From Phymatolithon calcareum (taxonomy: Eukaryota; Rhodophyta; Florideophyceae; Hapalidiales): a DNA stretch of 64,000 bases. This document shows, piece by piece, positions 21,276-32,815 of this stretch. The notes below the pieces were generated by a model that was given only the letters and a program-made list of their open reading frames with translations, had not been told where the DNA came from and ran no database searches. The position numbers were made by a program, and so were the translations under genes. Position 1 is the stretch's first letter, and every line of letters begins with the position of its first letter. Where the stretch lies: positions 868,001-932,000 of the forward strand of contig OZ345364.1 in NCBI GenBank assembly GCA_977006965.1, written 5' to 3'.

Positions 21276-21544
21276 GTCATTTGGAATACGCAGCGGAAGT
21301 GTTTAGAAGAGGAGGCGTAAAGGGGGGTAGAAAGACTCAGCTTTTTTCTTTCGAAAAAGTCGTCATAAGTAGTAGTCCTTTGCCGCCGAAATTGTCCTAC
21401 TTCCGGGTTTTTGAAAATTAAGGCACATCTTAGGGATCTGCCCCACCTTGCGAACCACGAGCAGTCATCTCCACTCTGACCGGCATTTATGCTACCCGTC
21501 GGAACACGGTTAATTCGCAGTTAACTTGAGCTAACTTATACAGC
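21276..21544. other. Unassigned spacer
   Basis: No gene or repeat was identified between the end of the duplication and the first codons of the LINE F fragment. Confidence 0.35.
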
Positions 21545-21801
21545 AAGGGAAATCTCCAGGCCAACTCCGACGAATACTGTTCGCAAAAGAAGAAGAAGTG
21601 TAAGATTTTTATTTAAAAGTTACGAACGCATCTGCAGACGCTTGGGGCAACTTTGCGAAGGCCATTGGGCCACAAACAGGATCTATCGTTCTTATATGTT
21701 AGCGTGGTCGATTTCGACACGATCTGGCGGAAATACCAAAACCTCCCTCTGGCTTAGAGCCTCGAGGGGGAAAAATATTCCATTGTCTTGAGTCGCGGGT
21801 T

Positions 21802-22536
21802 TCAGATTTCGAGAGCAGTCTTGGCCGCCTGATACATAGTAAGGATTTCGTCGAGTGCCCTCCTTGTAAAAGCAGTTTCTTCATATGATAGCTTGTCTTT
21901 TGATAGGCCTGACTTGAGATCTTCGATAGCATCCTTTTCAGTTTGTCCAGTTAGGTCTATGAACTCGGAGGTGGTCATGGGCGGGAACATTCCAAATGCC
22001 CATTTTATGGCCAGGGTTCTGTACCTCCTTGACTTGAAGCACAAGTGTGGTGGCAGTGTGGTCTTGATACTCGGGATGGGGCGTTTTTTGCCTTTTTCCA
22101 CTTTCGTGGCAGCTTCCAGGATCTTTTGTCTTTGGTATTGCTTGATGTTTGTGCGAGGCATAGTTTCATACGCCGCTCTGAAGAGGTGAGGGTTTACTTT
22201 GGCGTGGGTTACGTCCAGATTTGCGTTTTCAATCTCCTTCGGGTGTTGCACCTGTGTCGGTTTTGACTCAAGATTTTCCGCGTGCCTCATTAGTCTTCGC
22301 ACAAACAATCTTGCAAGTATGTCCCTTCTGTCCTTCGGCTTCACAATACGGCACATCGCTCTGCTTCTTTCCGCACTCCTTATGCCCGGTTTCCCAAATA
22401 TTTGGCCGAAGAACATCGACTCCACCTTCTTGATCTCAAGCTCTACTTTGGGTGTCCATGGTGTCAGATGTACTGCATACTCCCACCTCGACTGCACAAG
22501 AGACATGTACAACCTGATTGATCTCGACGGGTGCAC
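21802..22536 (-). pseudogene. LINE E RT thumb and C-terminal region
   Basis: This 244-codon open frame includes LVQSRWEYAVHLTPWTP, RAMCRIVKPKDRRDIL and KWAFGMFPPMTTSEFIDLTG, and ends near ALDEIL. It is paralogous to fragments at 59150-59480 and 60225-60560. The upstream RT catalytic portion is in other frames (22436-22759, 22868-23119, 23049-23432). The copy is non-functional overall. Confidence 0.75.
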
Positions 22537-22867
22537 TCCGTTCGTGAAGACCCCAAGGCGCCTCAGCGTTCCAAGAACATTTTTGGAGTTCTTGATTCTT
22601 TCGACAAGTTTGGAATCTGATTATCCCTTCCTCGGTTATCGTAACACCAAGGTATTTCACTTCCCGTTGTTTCTTCAGCTTCCTTTCCGACAGTTGGAAT
22701 TGCAGTCGTGCCGTGGCCCTTGTCCATAGGATGGCACTTTTTGTGGTATTCCACTTCATTTCATTCTTTTCTGCCCATTTCGACGCCAGGTCCAGAATTT
22801 TCTGAAGCCCCTTTGCAGAGGTGGCTGTCAGCTTGACATCATCTGCAAAGAGCTTGCACGGCTCTTT

Positions 22868-23432
22868 CTAAACATCTTCGGGGATTGAGTCGAGCTCCAT
22901 GGCAAAGGTGTCCATAAAAATATTGTAGAGAAATGGGCTTAGGGGAGAGCCTTGTGCCACCCCCTTGTCGATGGTGAACCATTCGCCGTTTTCATTCTCG
23001 ATATATGACAGTTCCAAGAACGGCATAATCATCTCGGATATACTTGGATCAAGGACCCTTCGTAATCTTCTTGCGAGCGTGTCTCTTGGGACCGAGCCGT
23101 ATGCTGCCTTTAAGTCCAAGATAGCGACATAACTGTGGCCTTGCTGTCGGAGAGCTTCTGCGTGCAGAAGAAGAAGAAGAAGAAGTGGAGATATTTATTA
23201 TAGTGTTACCAACGCATCTTTCTGCGTGCAGAAGGGCAAGCTCTGTCCCTTTGTTTTTCTGAAATCCCAATTGAGATACATGAAATTTATAGTTTCTTCG
23301 TATCAGCTTGTACAATGCCATCTCGATGATTTTCCGGGTATGGCTAAGCAGAGAGATGGGACAGTAGCTTTCCGGCTTGCTAGTTTCTCCGCCCTTATAG
23401 ATTGCGACGACTTTCGTTCTTTTCCACTCCAA
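22868..23432 (-). pseudogene. LINE E RT catalytic fragments
   Basis: The two overlapping frames contain CPISLLSHTRKIIEMAL and LGFQKNKGTELALL (fingers), then MDLKAAYGSVPRDTLARR and VAQGSPLSPFLYNIFMD. They are separated by the 49-bp tail insertion at 23171-23219. In the first catalytic motif the usual AAYD reads AAYG, so an otherwise conserved residue is changed as well. Confidence 0.7.
23171..23219 (-). mobile_element. 49-bp LINE-E tail inside LINE E RT
   Basis: It is flanked by the 15-bp TSD ttctgcgtgcagaag (23156-23170 and 23220-23234). The insert is (AAG)n followed by the reverse complement of the LINE-E terminal sequence up to the hairpin. It is the shortest retro-insertion seen in the window, and its target is a relative of its own parent. 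Confidence 0.85.
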
Positions 23433-24555
23433 TGGGGTCGTTTGAAATCGGCCACAGGCTTACCATAACGCGAACAACAGTCTGGTGCTCAGTTGGGTCT
23501 ATCTTCAGCATCTCGTTCTTAACTTGGTCCAGTCCGGGGACTTTTCCATTGGGACTCGATAAAATTGCCGATTCTATGTCATGGCTGAACGTCCAATCTG
23601 GGCTGCACTCTCTTGTATCGCCTCTCCATGTATTTTTTGCAGAGCATACGTTGGCAATGTGAGCAAGGAACAGGCTCGGTGAGAGCTCCGTACCTTGTAT
23701 CTTCGTGTGAGAGCTCTTGCCATTTTCGATGTTTTCGCAATTGCGGTAGCCGCCGGTAGCTCGTCGAGCTCGTCGAGAAATCGGGTGTATGACCTGTTTT
23801 TCGCAGCCCACACTGCCCTGTTCATCATTGCCTTACATTTCTTGTGTATCTCCGCGTCTGGCACAGTTTTGGACCGTCGGGCTTTCCTAAACAGCCTTGT
23901 ACGCTCCTTAGCCATTGCGTCCAGGTCCTCATTCCAAAAGGAGGATTGCGTCCTGTCCAGATGAATTTTTTTGCGCCATGGTCGGAGTAGAGCTTTTGCT
24001 ATGGAGTCGTAAACATCGTTAAGGTTCTTTTCCGTCCTACACTCTTTGAGTCTCATGATGAGTGCGGGAAGCACAATGCTATACTCGACGCGGACGTTAT
24101 CGACAACTTCAGGCTTACTGTTCGCAAAAGAAGGTACGAGGCTCGAAGTAAGAAGAAAGAGGAAAATACAGTACGACAAACCGGATGAGATCCCGGCCAT
24201 CCACAGTTTTGCCAAGGTGAGACATCGACAGCGGGCCATAAAATACGCAAGCGGAAGGTTCCCTCAAGTGAGCACGACGCTAATATCACATACATTCTGA
24301 ACGGCAGCAGAGCGCCACCTGGAGACCGTACGCATAAACCTAACAAAGTATGAACTGGACTCCGGAGAAAAGTTAAGAACGTCAAAGGCATTAGACTCCG
24401 TACTGCTCTGCAGCGTCACCATAATTGACAATTTGGAGAACGACGAGTCCCTGTATTAGGGACCAGGCGATATACTAGAATACGAAAGGCTGATCCCGTA
24501 CAGTCTTAGGAGTATTAATGAGGGCTTTAAAATAGACAACTAAACAGTTGCAAAA

Positions 24556-25570
24556 AAATCCTGTTCCTCACTAATGAGGTGTTAGAATTTTTTAAAACAA
24601 TTCATCAATATTTAATATCGTCGTTCAGAAATCAACAGTGCACCCTACTGTAGCCATCAAGAACGACCTACCACCATTCTCACCCTCAAAAAAGCGAAGC
24701 GCAGGCTTCTTTGCACGCACTGATTATTTCATCGCTTCCCATACTCTTGGCAAGAGCAAGCAACAAACGAAGATTCCAAACTAGATGAAGCTCCCAAGGA
24801 TATTTCAAACTTGTGATAGCAAGGTAGGCTTGGAGACTGCCTGCCTTGACAGACTTTAGGAAGATCTGCGGTTTTATTCGAAAACATAAAACCGAAAGTT
24901 TGGCGACTTTGCTTTCACGGCGTCCAACGGTTTAGCTCCCCAGAGAAGGCGAGCAATCTCGCGCTTCTCCTTACTGGAGTTCCCGGACACCGTCCAGTAA
25001 CTCTTAGGAACCTCCTCCCGGACAAGCACCGCTTGCCGGAGAACCGGATTGCCCTAGTTGTAGCCGTGCGATAGCTTGTATTACAAAAGACTATGAAGGG
25101 TGGGTGGGTGGTCAACAAAAAAACGTGGGCTGCCAACTCGAAAAGCTCTCCTGTCAACCTTCCGCCGAGAAATCCGATATCCACGAGTCCTTGTGGAAAA
25201 AGGACAGCCGGTGTACCAAAGAGCTCCTTGCGCTGTTCGCTGCCTTACGCGCGGTTCACGTCTCGGTTCAGGCACGTTACGAAGTGCGTGCCTCCGTGTG
25301 AATGCGTCTGCAAGCTTGCGATGCGTGTGCTGGAGATCAAGGTTTCTTCGGCGTCCTGCTTGATATAGGCATTTAGATCGGCGAGGCTCGAACTCTGGAG
25401 CAGTTGTTCGCGACTGTGCGCGCCGGTGGGACTGTCGTGCAATCTTTTGACTCTGCGCTGTGTGGCGCCGCGTTTTCAGCCGCTGGCGGGTGTGCGAGCC
25501 TGTAAATATGACGCAAAAATTCTCGGCCGGTCGCAGCGCGGCGCCGCGTGGCGCTACCTTATGAGAGGGT
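24556..25570. other. Unassigned region between LINE F and GC-rich repeat
   Basis: The first ~110 bp resemble 17690-17770. The rest becomes GC-rich after 24900. Overlapping frames of 60-160 codons occur on both strands (for example 25081-25575, -), but they are arginine-rich shadows of high GC and no domain was recognised. Confidence 0.35.
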
Positions 25571-25574
25571 CGCA

Positions 25575-25920
25575 TGGAGAGCTTCTGGAAGGCGTTCTTA
25601 GCCCGGTCGTCATACGCCTAACGGTTTTTCCAGGCGGCCACCGGTTGTGCGGCCAGGCGCTGTCGGGAGACTTAGGTTGTCGCGGGAGCGTCTTTGCGCG
25701 TAGCGGCTTCTCGAATGCCGCTGGTTGCGCCTCGAGACTGTGTCGAACGACTTGGCTCGGCATGGGAATCGCACGCGCGCCGCCGCTCCTTGACTGCCAC
25801 TGGTTGCGGCTCCAAGACAGTCTTTGGTATTGCCGATTAACGCTCGAATGTCATCGCGGGTGGTCGCTTTCCGGCTGCCACCGACTGTGGCGCCGAGACA
25901 TAACGATGGTCTGCACGCAT
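25575..25920 (+). repeat. Imperfect ~80-bp tandem repeat, four units
   Basis: A motif close to TGCCACTGGTTGCGGCTC recurs at about 25636, 25718, 25795 and 25876, spacing 82, 77 and 81 bp. The spacing is not a multiple of three and the units are diverged. I see no protein repeat and read it as an old minisatellite or a tandemly duplicated regulatory segment. Confidence 0.6.
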
Positions 25921-26089
25921 AGTATGATCTCAAGAGGTAGGTGATGGCAGGATTGAGGTGGGCAAATCTGAGAAGATCGCTGTACCTCAGCACCGTCTCT
26001 GGCCTTGCTGCTCTGACAAAGGGTGTTCTTCGAAAAGGGTATTAATGCCCACGACTTTCCGATGTTCAAAAAGAGATACTGGAATTGCA
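25921..26089. other. Short unassigned spacer
   Basis: No feature was seen before sequence related to duplication copy 1 begins near 26090. Confidence 0.35.
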
Positions 26090-26562
26090 GTTTATACTGT
26101 CGAAAGAAAATGTCCGAAATCAACATGAGAACGTAAGCGAAGGATTGTAGTGCAACGAATTGTCTCTCATGTGCAATGAAAATTGACAAAGGGAGCTTCA
26201 ATTAAACAGAAATCCAATACAATCCCTACTGCAGCCTTCTGAGAGATGACACGTACAATGGTCAAGCGAGCGCTTGGGCCTACGTTGGTGGCTCACAGCC
26301 CTGTCAGTGGGGAGCCTCTATTTCGTGCGAAAAGAGTTGTCGGAGATCAAAAATTGGAAAATTCAAACCGCCCTCGGCTCCTGCCCTGATTCGTGTGCAG
26401 ATTCAAAATCACTCACGCGCAAGCTGGACATGAATAGAGATCCAGAGCGGATTTTTAAAAAATCCGTTCTTGGTCCTCTATTTTTTGCGGGTATCAGCCA
26501 AATGATTTGGAGAACAAATAGGATATAGCTCAGGCGTCCAAAATGCATACCGTATGATACGT
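26090..26562 (+). repeat. Segmental duplication, copy 2, left part
   Basis: Blocks match copy 1 in shuffled order: 26090-26220 resembles 17930-18055, 26240-26390 resembles 17760-17905, and 26390-26562 resembles 18075-18250. The right part resumes at 31966 after the LINE A insertion. Identity is visibly lower than in the gene core. Confidence 0.7.
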
Positions 26563-26576
26563 AGCATTTACGGTAC

Positions 26577-27687
26577 GGAGATATCCTCAGCCCCACCAGT
26601 GACGGAAATGACCACGAAGGGCTCTGCTAGCGAGCCAGGTGAGACACTGGAGCCCCAAAAGTCAACAGTGTGGAGCGACCGGCACCCAAAGACCGCCTCA
26701 GGCGACATCGCTGATGTAGCAATTCTGAAAAAAGGACCTAAAGTTCCTCGAACTTACGCCGAGATTGCCGTCGCGTACACTCCGAATCACAGAATGTTCC
26801 CCGCGAGGGAACAAGGAAAACTCGCTGATCTTCGAACCGTAATCAAGAAAACCATGGCCCCGAGACATAGCCCGCCGCAAGTCGTTCCTCTGTATTTCCG
26901 TGGATTTCTACGCAACGATGAACATCCGAACCAGCTTAAAGAACTGTACTATGAACTGGTGAAAGTTCTACCCAGACGGGCCGTCCTCGGACTGTCGTTC
27001 GTCGGTGGAGCAGTCCTAGAAGTCCTCACAGACAAGCCTCTAATTGCGCGGACGGTGGCCACACTACGAGCCCCACACCTGAGATATGACCCTAAGAACA
27101 GCATCTGGAGTGCTAACGTCGCGAGACGCCAAGACATGTCAAAACGAGAGCACACAGATCGGAACCTTCGTGCCATCCGATCAAGAATGAGGAAGTGCGC
27201 AGCCGGTACCGCCGATTTCCACACCAGGAGATGGTATCGAGAAAACGCCAATCTTGCAGACGAGGCTCTAAAAATGGCGGTGGAAGAGTCAGAAGACACC
27301 GCAAAACAGATTGAACTGGAAGACATGTTGGTGACAGACCGTAAAGAACGAAGCGAAGCACGAGCTGCGGCGACTGGAGCACCACAATCGGGACAGGAAA
27401 AATCCCGAAAATCGCGACACGCGAAGTACAACGGCGAAAACGGAGGAGATGCAGTCCACAGTGAGAACTCTAGCGAAGACCAGTACGACCCAGTCAACAC
27501 TGAAGCTCCAGAGGGACCCAGTAATGAGAAGGGATCACCCGCACACGGACACCAGCCCCAGCGACGTCACCCGGAGTCTGGATCGGATCTGTCATGCGGG
27601 GCCACAAAGAAAAGCCATACCCCCAGCAACATCAAGCACAACCCGACGGCATCGCAAAGCTCCCCGTCCTCATGTGTTACACAATGA
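26577..27687 (+). pseudogene. LINE A copy 2 ORF1, C-terminal half
   Basis: The open frame encodes the conserved C-terminal half of ORF1 (PRTYAEIAVAYTPN onward), lacking the N-terminus because of 5' truncation. It ends SSPSSCVTQ with TGA overlapping the next ATG as ATGA (27684-27687), as in the full-length element. Confidence 0.8.
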
Positions 27688-29660
27688 CCTTGAATCCTTC
27701 TATCAAGATCTGCACATTTAACGTTGGCGGCTCTCCGGAAATGCCGCGCATGGTCGAGAAGCTCTTCAAAAACAACGAAGTGGATATTCTCGGGCTTACG
27801 GAGACATGGCAAAAGGAGGACCAATCGCTGAGGGTCTCCTACAAACAGGTATCCACGACAAGGCCATGCCCACCACGTGCTAAGCCTAGGGGTGGGGTCG
27901 CCCTCCTCAAGCGCAAAGGATTCCCCTTCAAAATTAACGTTAAGTTTCGTCCCGCGACGGATCACGCCCAGCTACTCGTGACGATGGTGGCGGGAATTTA
28001 CGTCGCCGAGGCTTACATATCCCCGAATACCTCGAGACAAGAGACTATGGAGTACCTGGACCTCGTCCAAACACACTGCAGAGGAAAGTCGGTGCTCATG
28101 GGAGACTTCAATGCCCGTCACCAACACTGAGACACGAAATCCAAGATGAGAGGAAGACACCTTGTACAATGGGCTGCAAACTCGATTTGGCGCATGCACA
28201 CAGCACCAGGTGCTACGTACAGATCAACGATAGGAAACAGCAACATCGACTTGTTTGCCACCAAATCGCTGGACACGACAAGGGTGAAATCCCCCAACGG
28301 GATTTGGGATGGAATACGCAATGGACACCTCCCTGTCGCTATGGACGTGTACCATAGGAAACCGGTCCCAGCTAAGGTGGAATCGTTCCTCTCAGCGACA
28401 GTGAGAAAGAGCGAGGAGAGAGCAGAAAGCGCGGCCAAAGCGATGGAAAAATGGGGGCCCAGCATGTTAGGGGAACTACGATGCTGCCGTCACAAGGGGT
28501 TAGACAAATAGTACACGAAATTCCAGCGGCTCGTAACCAAACCGTGGACAACAAGCACCGCCGACCGCCACGCTTTAAACCATTCAAGACGCGAAATCTG
28601 GACCGAATTGCAAAAGAAAGCCGAAAAAACAATGAGAACGGAGGACTGGAAAACATACAAGAAGTTCCGAAACGAAATGCGCGCCGCAATACGAAAGGCG
28701 AAAACCAGCAGTATACCAAATACATCGATGATGTTGAAGATCAGTCGCCCCGCAAAGCCATGGAGACGCTGAGCAAAATCGTAAGATGTAAGCGGAAACG
28801 AAGAGGGATTAATCGAGCGCTGGGGGCTCCCGTGCGCCCCCACATGTTCATAGCCCATATTGCGTCCCTATGGGAGATGTGCGGCAAGCTGAAATGCATC
28901 CCGACGGCTTGGCGAAGAGCGACGCTGATTCCTATTTACAAGAAAGGAGTGACACACGAAGCTGGGAACTACAGACCGATATCGCTCCTAAGCCAAGTGC
29001 GGAAAATAATTGACGCTGCCATGGACTCGGCGATACGCAGCCGGTACAAGTTTCACCACTTCCAATTAGGATTCCAAAGAAATAAGGCGACAGAGCTCGC
29101 GATACTAAGGTCCACGAGCACAATGAAGAAGGGACACCGCTTTGTAGCCGTTCTCGATCTCTCGGCGGCTTACGATCGGGTTCCTAGGGACATACTCCAG
29201 CAGCGTGTGGACAAATGCCTACCCGCAGACTTAGCGGAGATGGTCAGATACCTGCTCAAACCATCCTGGATTACAATGGCCGGAGACGAGGAAAAGAAGT
29301 GGCTCCTTATTGACCGCAGAGTCCCCCAAGGATCGCCCCGAGCCCCTGCTTGTACAACTTGTTCATGGACTCATTCGCGTTAGCAATGGAAAAAGCTCCT
29401 CGACATATGTCGAAGCACACCGCGATACTTTTCGCGGACGACGTGCAGCTCCAAGCCGCCAATACCGACGGCATGCAATGGCTTTTGGACACGGCGACGA
29501 GCTGGGCCACAGAAAATGGAATGACATGGAACACTAAGAAAGGAAAAAGCGAAGTGCTTATCTATCCTGGATTATTCAAACGCAAGTTCCGGCTCTCAGG
29601 CCAGGAGCTCCACGAAACCCGCCTCTTGGAAGACCTGGGAACAACGATCGACAACACGGG
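27684..29660 (+). pseudogene. LINE A copy 2 ORF2, 5' part, with stops
   Basis: It encodes the endonuclease (ICTFNVGG, LTETW, GDFNARHQH) and RT blocks (DLSAAYD near 29158, FADD near 29434). Two premature stops, an in-frame deletion near 28860 and a frame break in the GSPLSP block are visible against the full-length copy. It continues after the nested insertion at 31021. Confidence 0.8.
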
Positions 29661-31007
29661 GGGGGGGGAAATTGTAGATTTTTATTTTAGAAGCCCTCAA
29701 CGCCGGTATTCACCAACACCAGAGCAGCTTCCCGTTGATACTGCCATCTCATTACCCAATCAGATCACATTACACTATCATTTCTTCTAACATATGGATT
29801 TCCAGTGCTAAAAGTTTGTCAATCGCCGTTTTCGTCCCTTTTTCCCAAGATTCTTCTGCTCTTGGACTTGTCAAATTTCGTTGTAGAGTTTTCAGATTCT
29901 CTTCTGCGACCTCGTTGAAATGTTCAACGTACGACTCTGCTCTTCGTGGTGGGAAGCGGCCGAAGAACCACTTAACTGCTAGGAGTCGGTGTTTCCTGGA
30001 TCGAATTTGGAGTACAGGGCTTACTTTCTCCTTAGTGTCCACGGTAATTTTTCTCTCTTTTTCTTCTTCCTTTTCAATCCATTCCTGTCGTCGGCGGTGG
30101 CTCTCGTGTTTGTGGGTCACCAGCCCTCGTACGGCTCGCTCGGTACTGCCTCTTAGGAGCTCATGCTCCTGCAGATAGCGGATATCCCTCTCTGCTTGCT
30201 GTATGTCCCCTTCTTTTCCAGCGTAATTTTCTTCCTTCTCGATTTCGTCCTTCCCTCGTATAAGCCTCTGTGCGAAGTGCTCTCCGAGTTGCGCTCTTCT
30301 TATCTTTGGTGGAGTAATTCTGCAGAGGGCTCGCATTCGGGCGTGCAATCGTTTCGCGTAGTTACCGAAGGCAACAGAGTAGAACAAACCCTCCGCTTGG
30401 TTGATCTGCGCTTCGACTGAGTTTGTCCATGGTGTGAGGTGTATCGCGTACTCCCATCTGCATTGCACAAGAGCCTTGTACATTGCTATATTCTTGGTAG
30501 TAGCTAGTCCTTGCGCTTGGACTCCCAGGTCTTTTAGTCCCATGATGATTCCCTTCGCCGCGTTGATGCGGTTTAGTGTTGCGTGGTGGGTTACTCCCGT
30601 GTTGTCGATCGTGGTTCCCAGGTATTCCAGTAGGCGGGTTTCGTGGAGCTCCTGGCCTGAGAGCCGGAACTTGCGTTTGAATAATCCGGGATAGATAAGC
30701 ACTTCGCTTTTTCCTTTCTTAGTGTTCCATGTCATTCCATTTTCTGTGGCCCAGCTCGTCGCCGTATCCAAAAGCCATTGCATACCATCGGAATTGGTGG
30801 CTTGGAGCTGCACGTCGTCCGCGAAAAGTATCGCGGGGTGCTTCGACATATGCCGAGGTGCTTTTTCCATTGCGAACGCGAATGTGTCCATGAACAAGTT
30901 GTACAAGCAGGGGCTCAGGGGCGATCCTTGGGGGACTCCGCGGTCAATAAGGAGCCACTTCTTTTCCTCGTCTCCGGCCGTTGTAATCCAGGATGGTTTG
31001 AGCAGGT
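29661..31007 (-). mobile_element. LINE A 3' fragment, nearly identical to full-length copy
   Basis: The 13-bp TSD tcgacaacacggg flanks it (29648-29660 and 31008-31020). The 1347 bp match 10899-12235 with about three differences by eye. It encodes an open ORF2 C-terminus from the GVPQGSP block on. A frame crossing its 5' end into antisense host LINE sequence is an artefact of the junction. Confidence 0.9.
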
Positions 31008-31020
31008 TCGACAACACGGG

Positions 31021-31846
31021 AGTAACCCACCACGCAACACTAAACCGCATCAACGCGGCGAAGGGAATCATCATGGGACTAAAAGACCTGGGAGTCCAAG
31101 CGCAAGGACTAGCTACTACCAAGAATATAGCAATGTACAAGGCTCTTGTGCAATGCAGATGGGAGTACGCGATACACCTCACACCATGGACAAACTCAGT
31201 CGAAGCGCAGATCAACCAAGCGGAGGGTCTGTTCTACTCTGTTGCCTTCGGTAACTACGCTAAACGAATGCACGCCCGAATGCGAGCCCTCTGCAGAATT
31301 ACTCCACCAAAGATAAGAAGAGCGCAACTCGGAGAGCACTTCGCACAGAGGCTTATACGAGGGAAGGACAAAATCGAGAAGGAAGCAAATTACACAGGAA
31401 AAGAAGGGGACATACAGCAAGCAGAGAGGGATTTCCGCTATCTGCAGGAGCATGAGCTCCTAAGAGGCAGTACCGAGCGAGCCGTACGAGGGCTGGTGAC
31501 TCACAAACACGAGAGCCACCGCCGACGACAGGAATGGATTGAAAAAGAAGAAGAAAAAGAGAGAAAAATTACTGTCGATACGAAGGAGAAAGTAAGCCTT
31601 GTATTCCAAATTCGATCCAGGAAACACCGACTCCTAGCACTCAAGTGGTTCTTTGGCCGCTTCCCACCACGAAGAGCAGAGTCGTACATTGAACATTTCA
31701 ACGAGGTCGCGGAAGAGAATCTGAAAAGTCTACAACGAAATTTGACAAGTCCAAGAGCAGAAGAATCTTGGGAAAAAGGGGCGAAAACGGCGATTGACAA
31801 ACTTTTAGCCTTGGAAATCCATATGTTAGAAGAAATGATAGTGTAA
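31021..31846 (+). pseudogene. LINE A copy 2 ORF2, 3' part
   Basis: It continues ORF2 of copy 2 after the nested insertion (NTGVTHHATLNRINAAKGII, CRWEYAIHLTPWTNSVEAQI) and reaches the normal stop at 31844-31846. This 3' third is itself open. Confidence 0.8.
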
Positions 31847-32179
31847 TGTGATCTGATTGGGTAATGAGATGGCAGTATGAACGGAAAGCTGCTCTGGTGT
31901 TGGTGAATACCGGCGTTGACGGCTTCTAAAATAAAAACCTACAATTTCCCCCAGCATTTACGGTATGTCATGGACATGCATCATGCATGGTGCTGTATTG
32001 TAATTACAGAGGATATATTGAGAAGTAAATTTGCCGTCTTTTCAAAGGTGGTGTTAGTCCGGAGTCATGGCTCCGATTTTAGTTTGATTTCATAATATTG
32101 TTTGTATTTGTGCTGTTTCGGCCGACTATCGGACCGCAATGCATACATCGTGGACATAGAGAAAACTGAGTACTGTATT

Positions 32180-32815
32180 TCGGAAAGTATGCCGAACACC
32201 GCTGGGACCGAATGCGAGTTCTGTGCCGACTGGGACCACCAAAGATGAGGAGACGTCATCAAGCAGTAATGTTTGCATTAAGCCTGGTAAGACACAAAAA
32301 GCGCCTTGAAGAAACAGAAGAGTACGTTGGAAGAGATGAGGACGTAACGGAAGCAATGAAGGATATTGAATATCTCAAGATGTATGAAGACTTGCGACAA
32401 GCCCTTCAGAAAGCCCAGGAGGGATCTGTCACGAAGAAGAGGAGGAGAGAAGAAACAATTAAGGTATGGCAAAAGGAAGAAGAAGGCAGATCAGTGAAGA
32501 TTCCTATTGAAGGCAAGCTACCAGGGATCCTTTACACAGGAGAAAGAACAACACGTTTAAGGTGCCAAAGGTTGACATTCAACCGATCACCCCTTTGGAG
32601 GAAATCAGTGATGGGTGCTTACTGTGGGATTACCGCGGTGATCGAACTAGTCGCCTTACAACGTACTCTAGCGTCATCGAAGATGAGTACAGAAATTGAG
32701 TTTGAGTGCAAGAGACTCACAGGAGCTCTTGTTGGGAGAGAATTACGAATCAAGAACGTTTTGAGCAGCCAGATGACTTTAGCGTAGAGATTATGCGAGA
32801 GCTGCCCCGTTACGC
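32180..32815 (+). pseudogene. LINE D C-terminal fragment
   Basis: An open frame of 191 codons (32212-32787) encodes MRVLCRLGPPKMRRRH, KIPIEGKLPGIL and ECKRLTGALVGRELRIKNVL. The last motif recurs at about 41795 (+) and 59600 (-). Copy 1 lacks this block, so it was inserted after or during duplication. The LINE terminus is missing and no TSD was found, suggesting later deletion. Confidence 0.7.

Larger units (their letters stand above)
21593..24115 (-). mobile_element. LINE E, 5'-truncated, (TTC)n tail
   Basis: The 18-bp TSD tactgttcgcaaaagaag flanks it (21575-21592 and 24116-24133). On the minus strand it reads a pre-RT linker (WNEDLDAMAKERTRLFRKAR, about 23920), RT (23432-22759) and a C-terminal region (22536-21802). 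The 3' end is a GCGTCTGCAGATGC hairpin, AACTTTTAAATAAAAATC and a TTC-rich tail. Multiple frame breaks and an internal 49-bp insertion are present. This is the parent family of the dispersed tail insertions. Confidence 0.88.
21545..24555 (+). mobile_element. LINE F C-terminal fragment, split by LINE E
   Basis: The plus-strand frame reads a short LRRILFAKEG segment up to about 21592. After the LINE E insertion it continues (24134-24300) with RRKRKIQYDKPDEIPAI and ASGRFPQVSTT, the tail motif shared by LINEs B, C and F. After a stop near 24298 further tail codons are recognisable to about 24458. The 3' UTR (GTCTTAGGAGTATTAATGAGG) resembles that of LINE C. The 5' edge is approximate and no outer TSD was found. 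Confidence 0.65.
26576..31952 (+). mobile_element. LINE A copy 2, 5'-truncated and invaded
   Basis: The 13-bp TSD agcatttacggta flanks it (26563-26575 and 31953-31965). It starts inside ORF1, runs through ORF1 end (27687) and ORF2, and ends with the same TCTAAAATAAAAAC...TTTCCCCC terminus. A 1347-bp antisense LINE A fragment (29661-31007) interrupts it. Own lesions include TGA for Trp near 28128, TAG near 28508, an in-frame deletion of the pre-RT region near 28860 and a frame break near 29337. Net length is about 4.0 kb. Confidence 0.9.

Noticed and set aside
25081-25575. 164-codon arginine-rich minus frame in GC-rich island
   Set aside because: High GC lowers stop frequency on all frames here; three overlapping plus frames exist too, and no domain was recognised.
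29770-31215. Long 481-codon minus-strand frame
   Set aside because: It fuses a genuine LINE A ORF2 C-terminus (29770-31007) to antisense sequence of the host LINE A copy across the insertion junction. The N-terminal part is an artefact.
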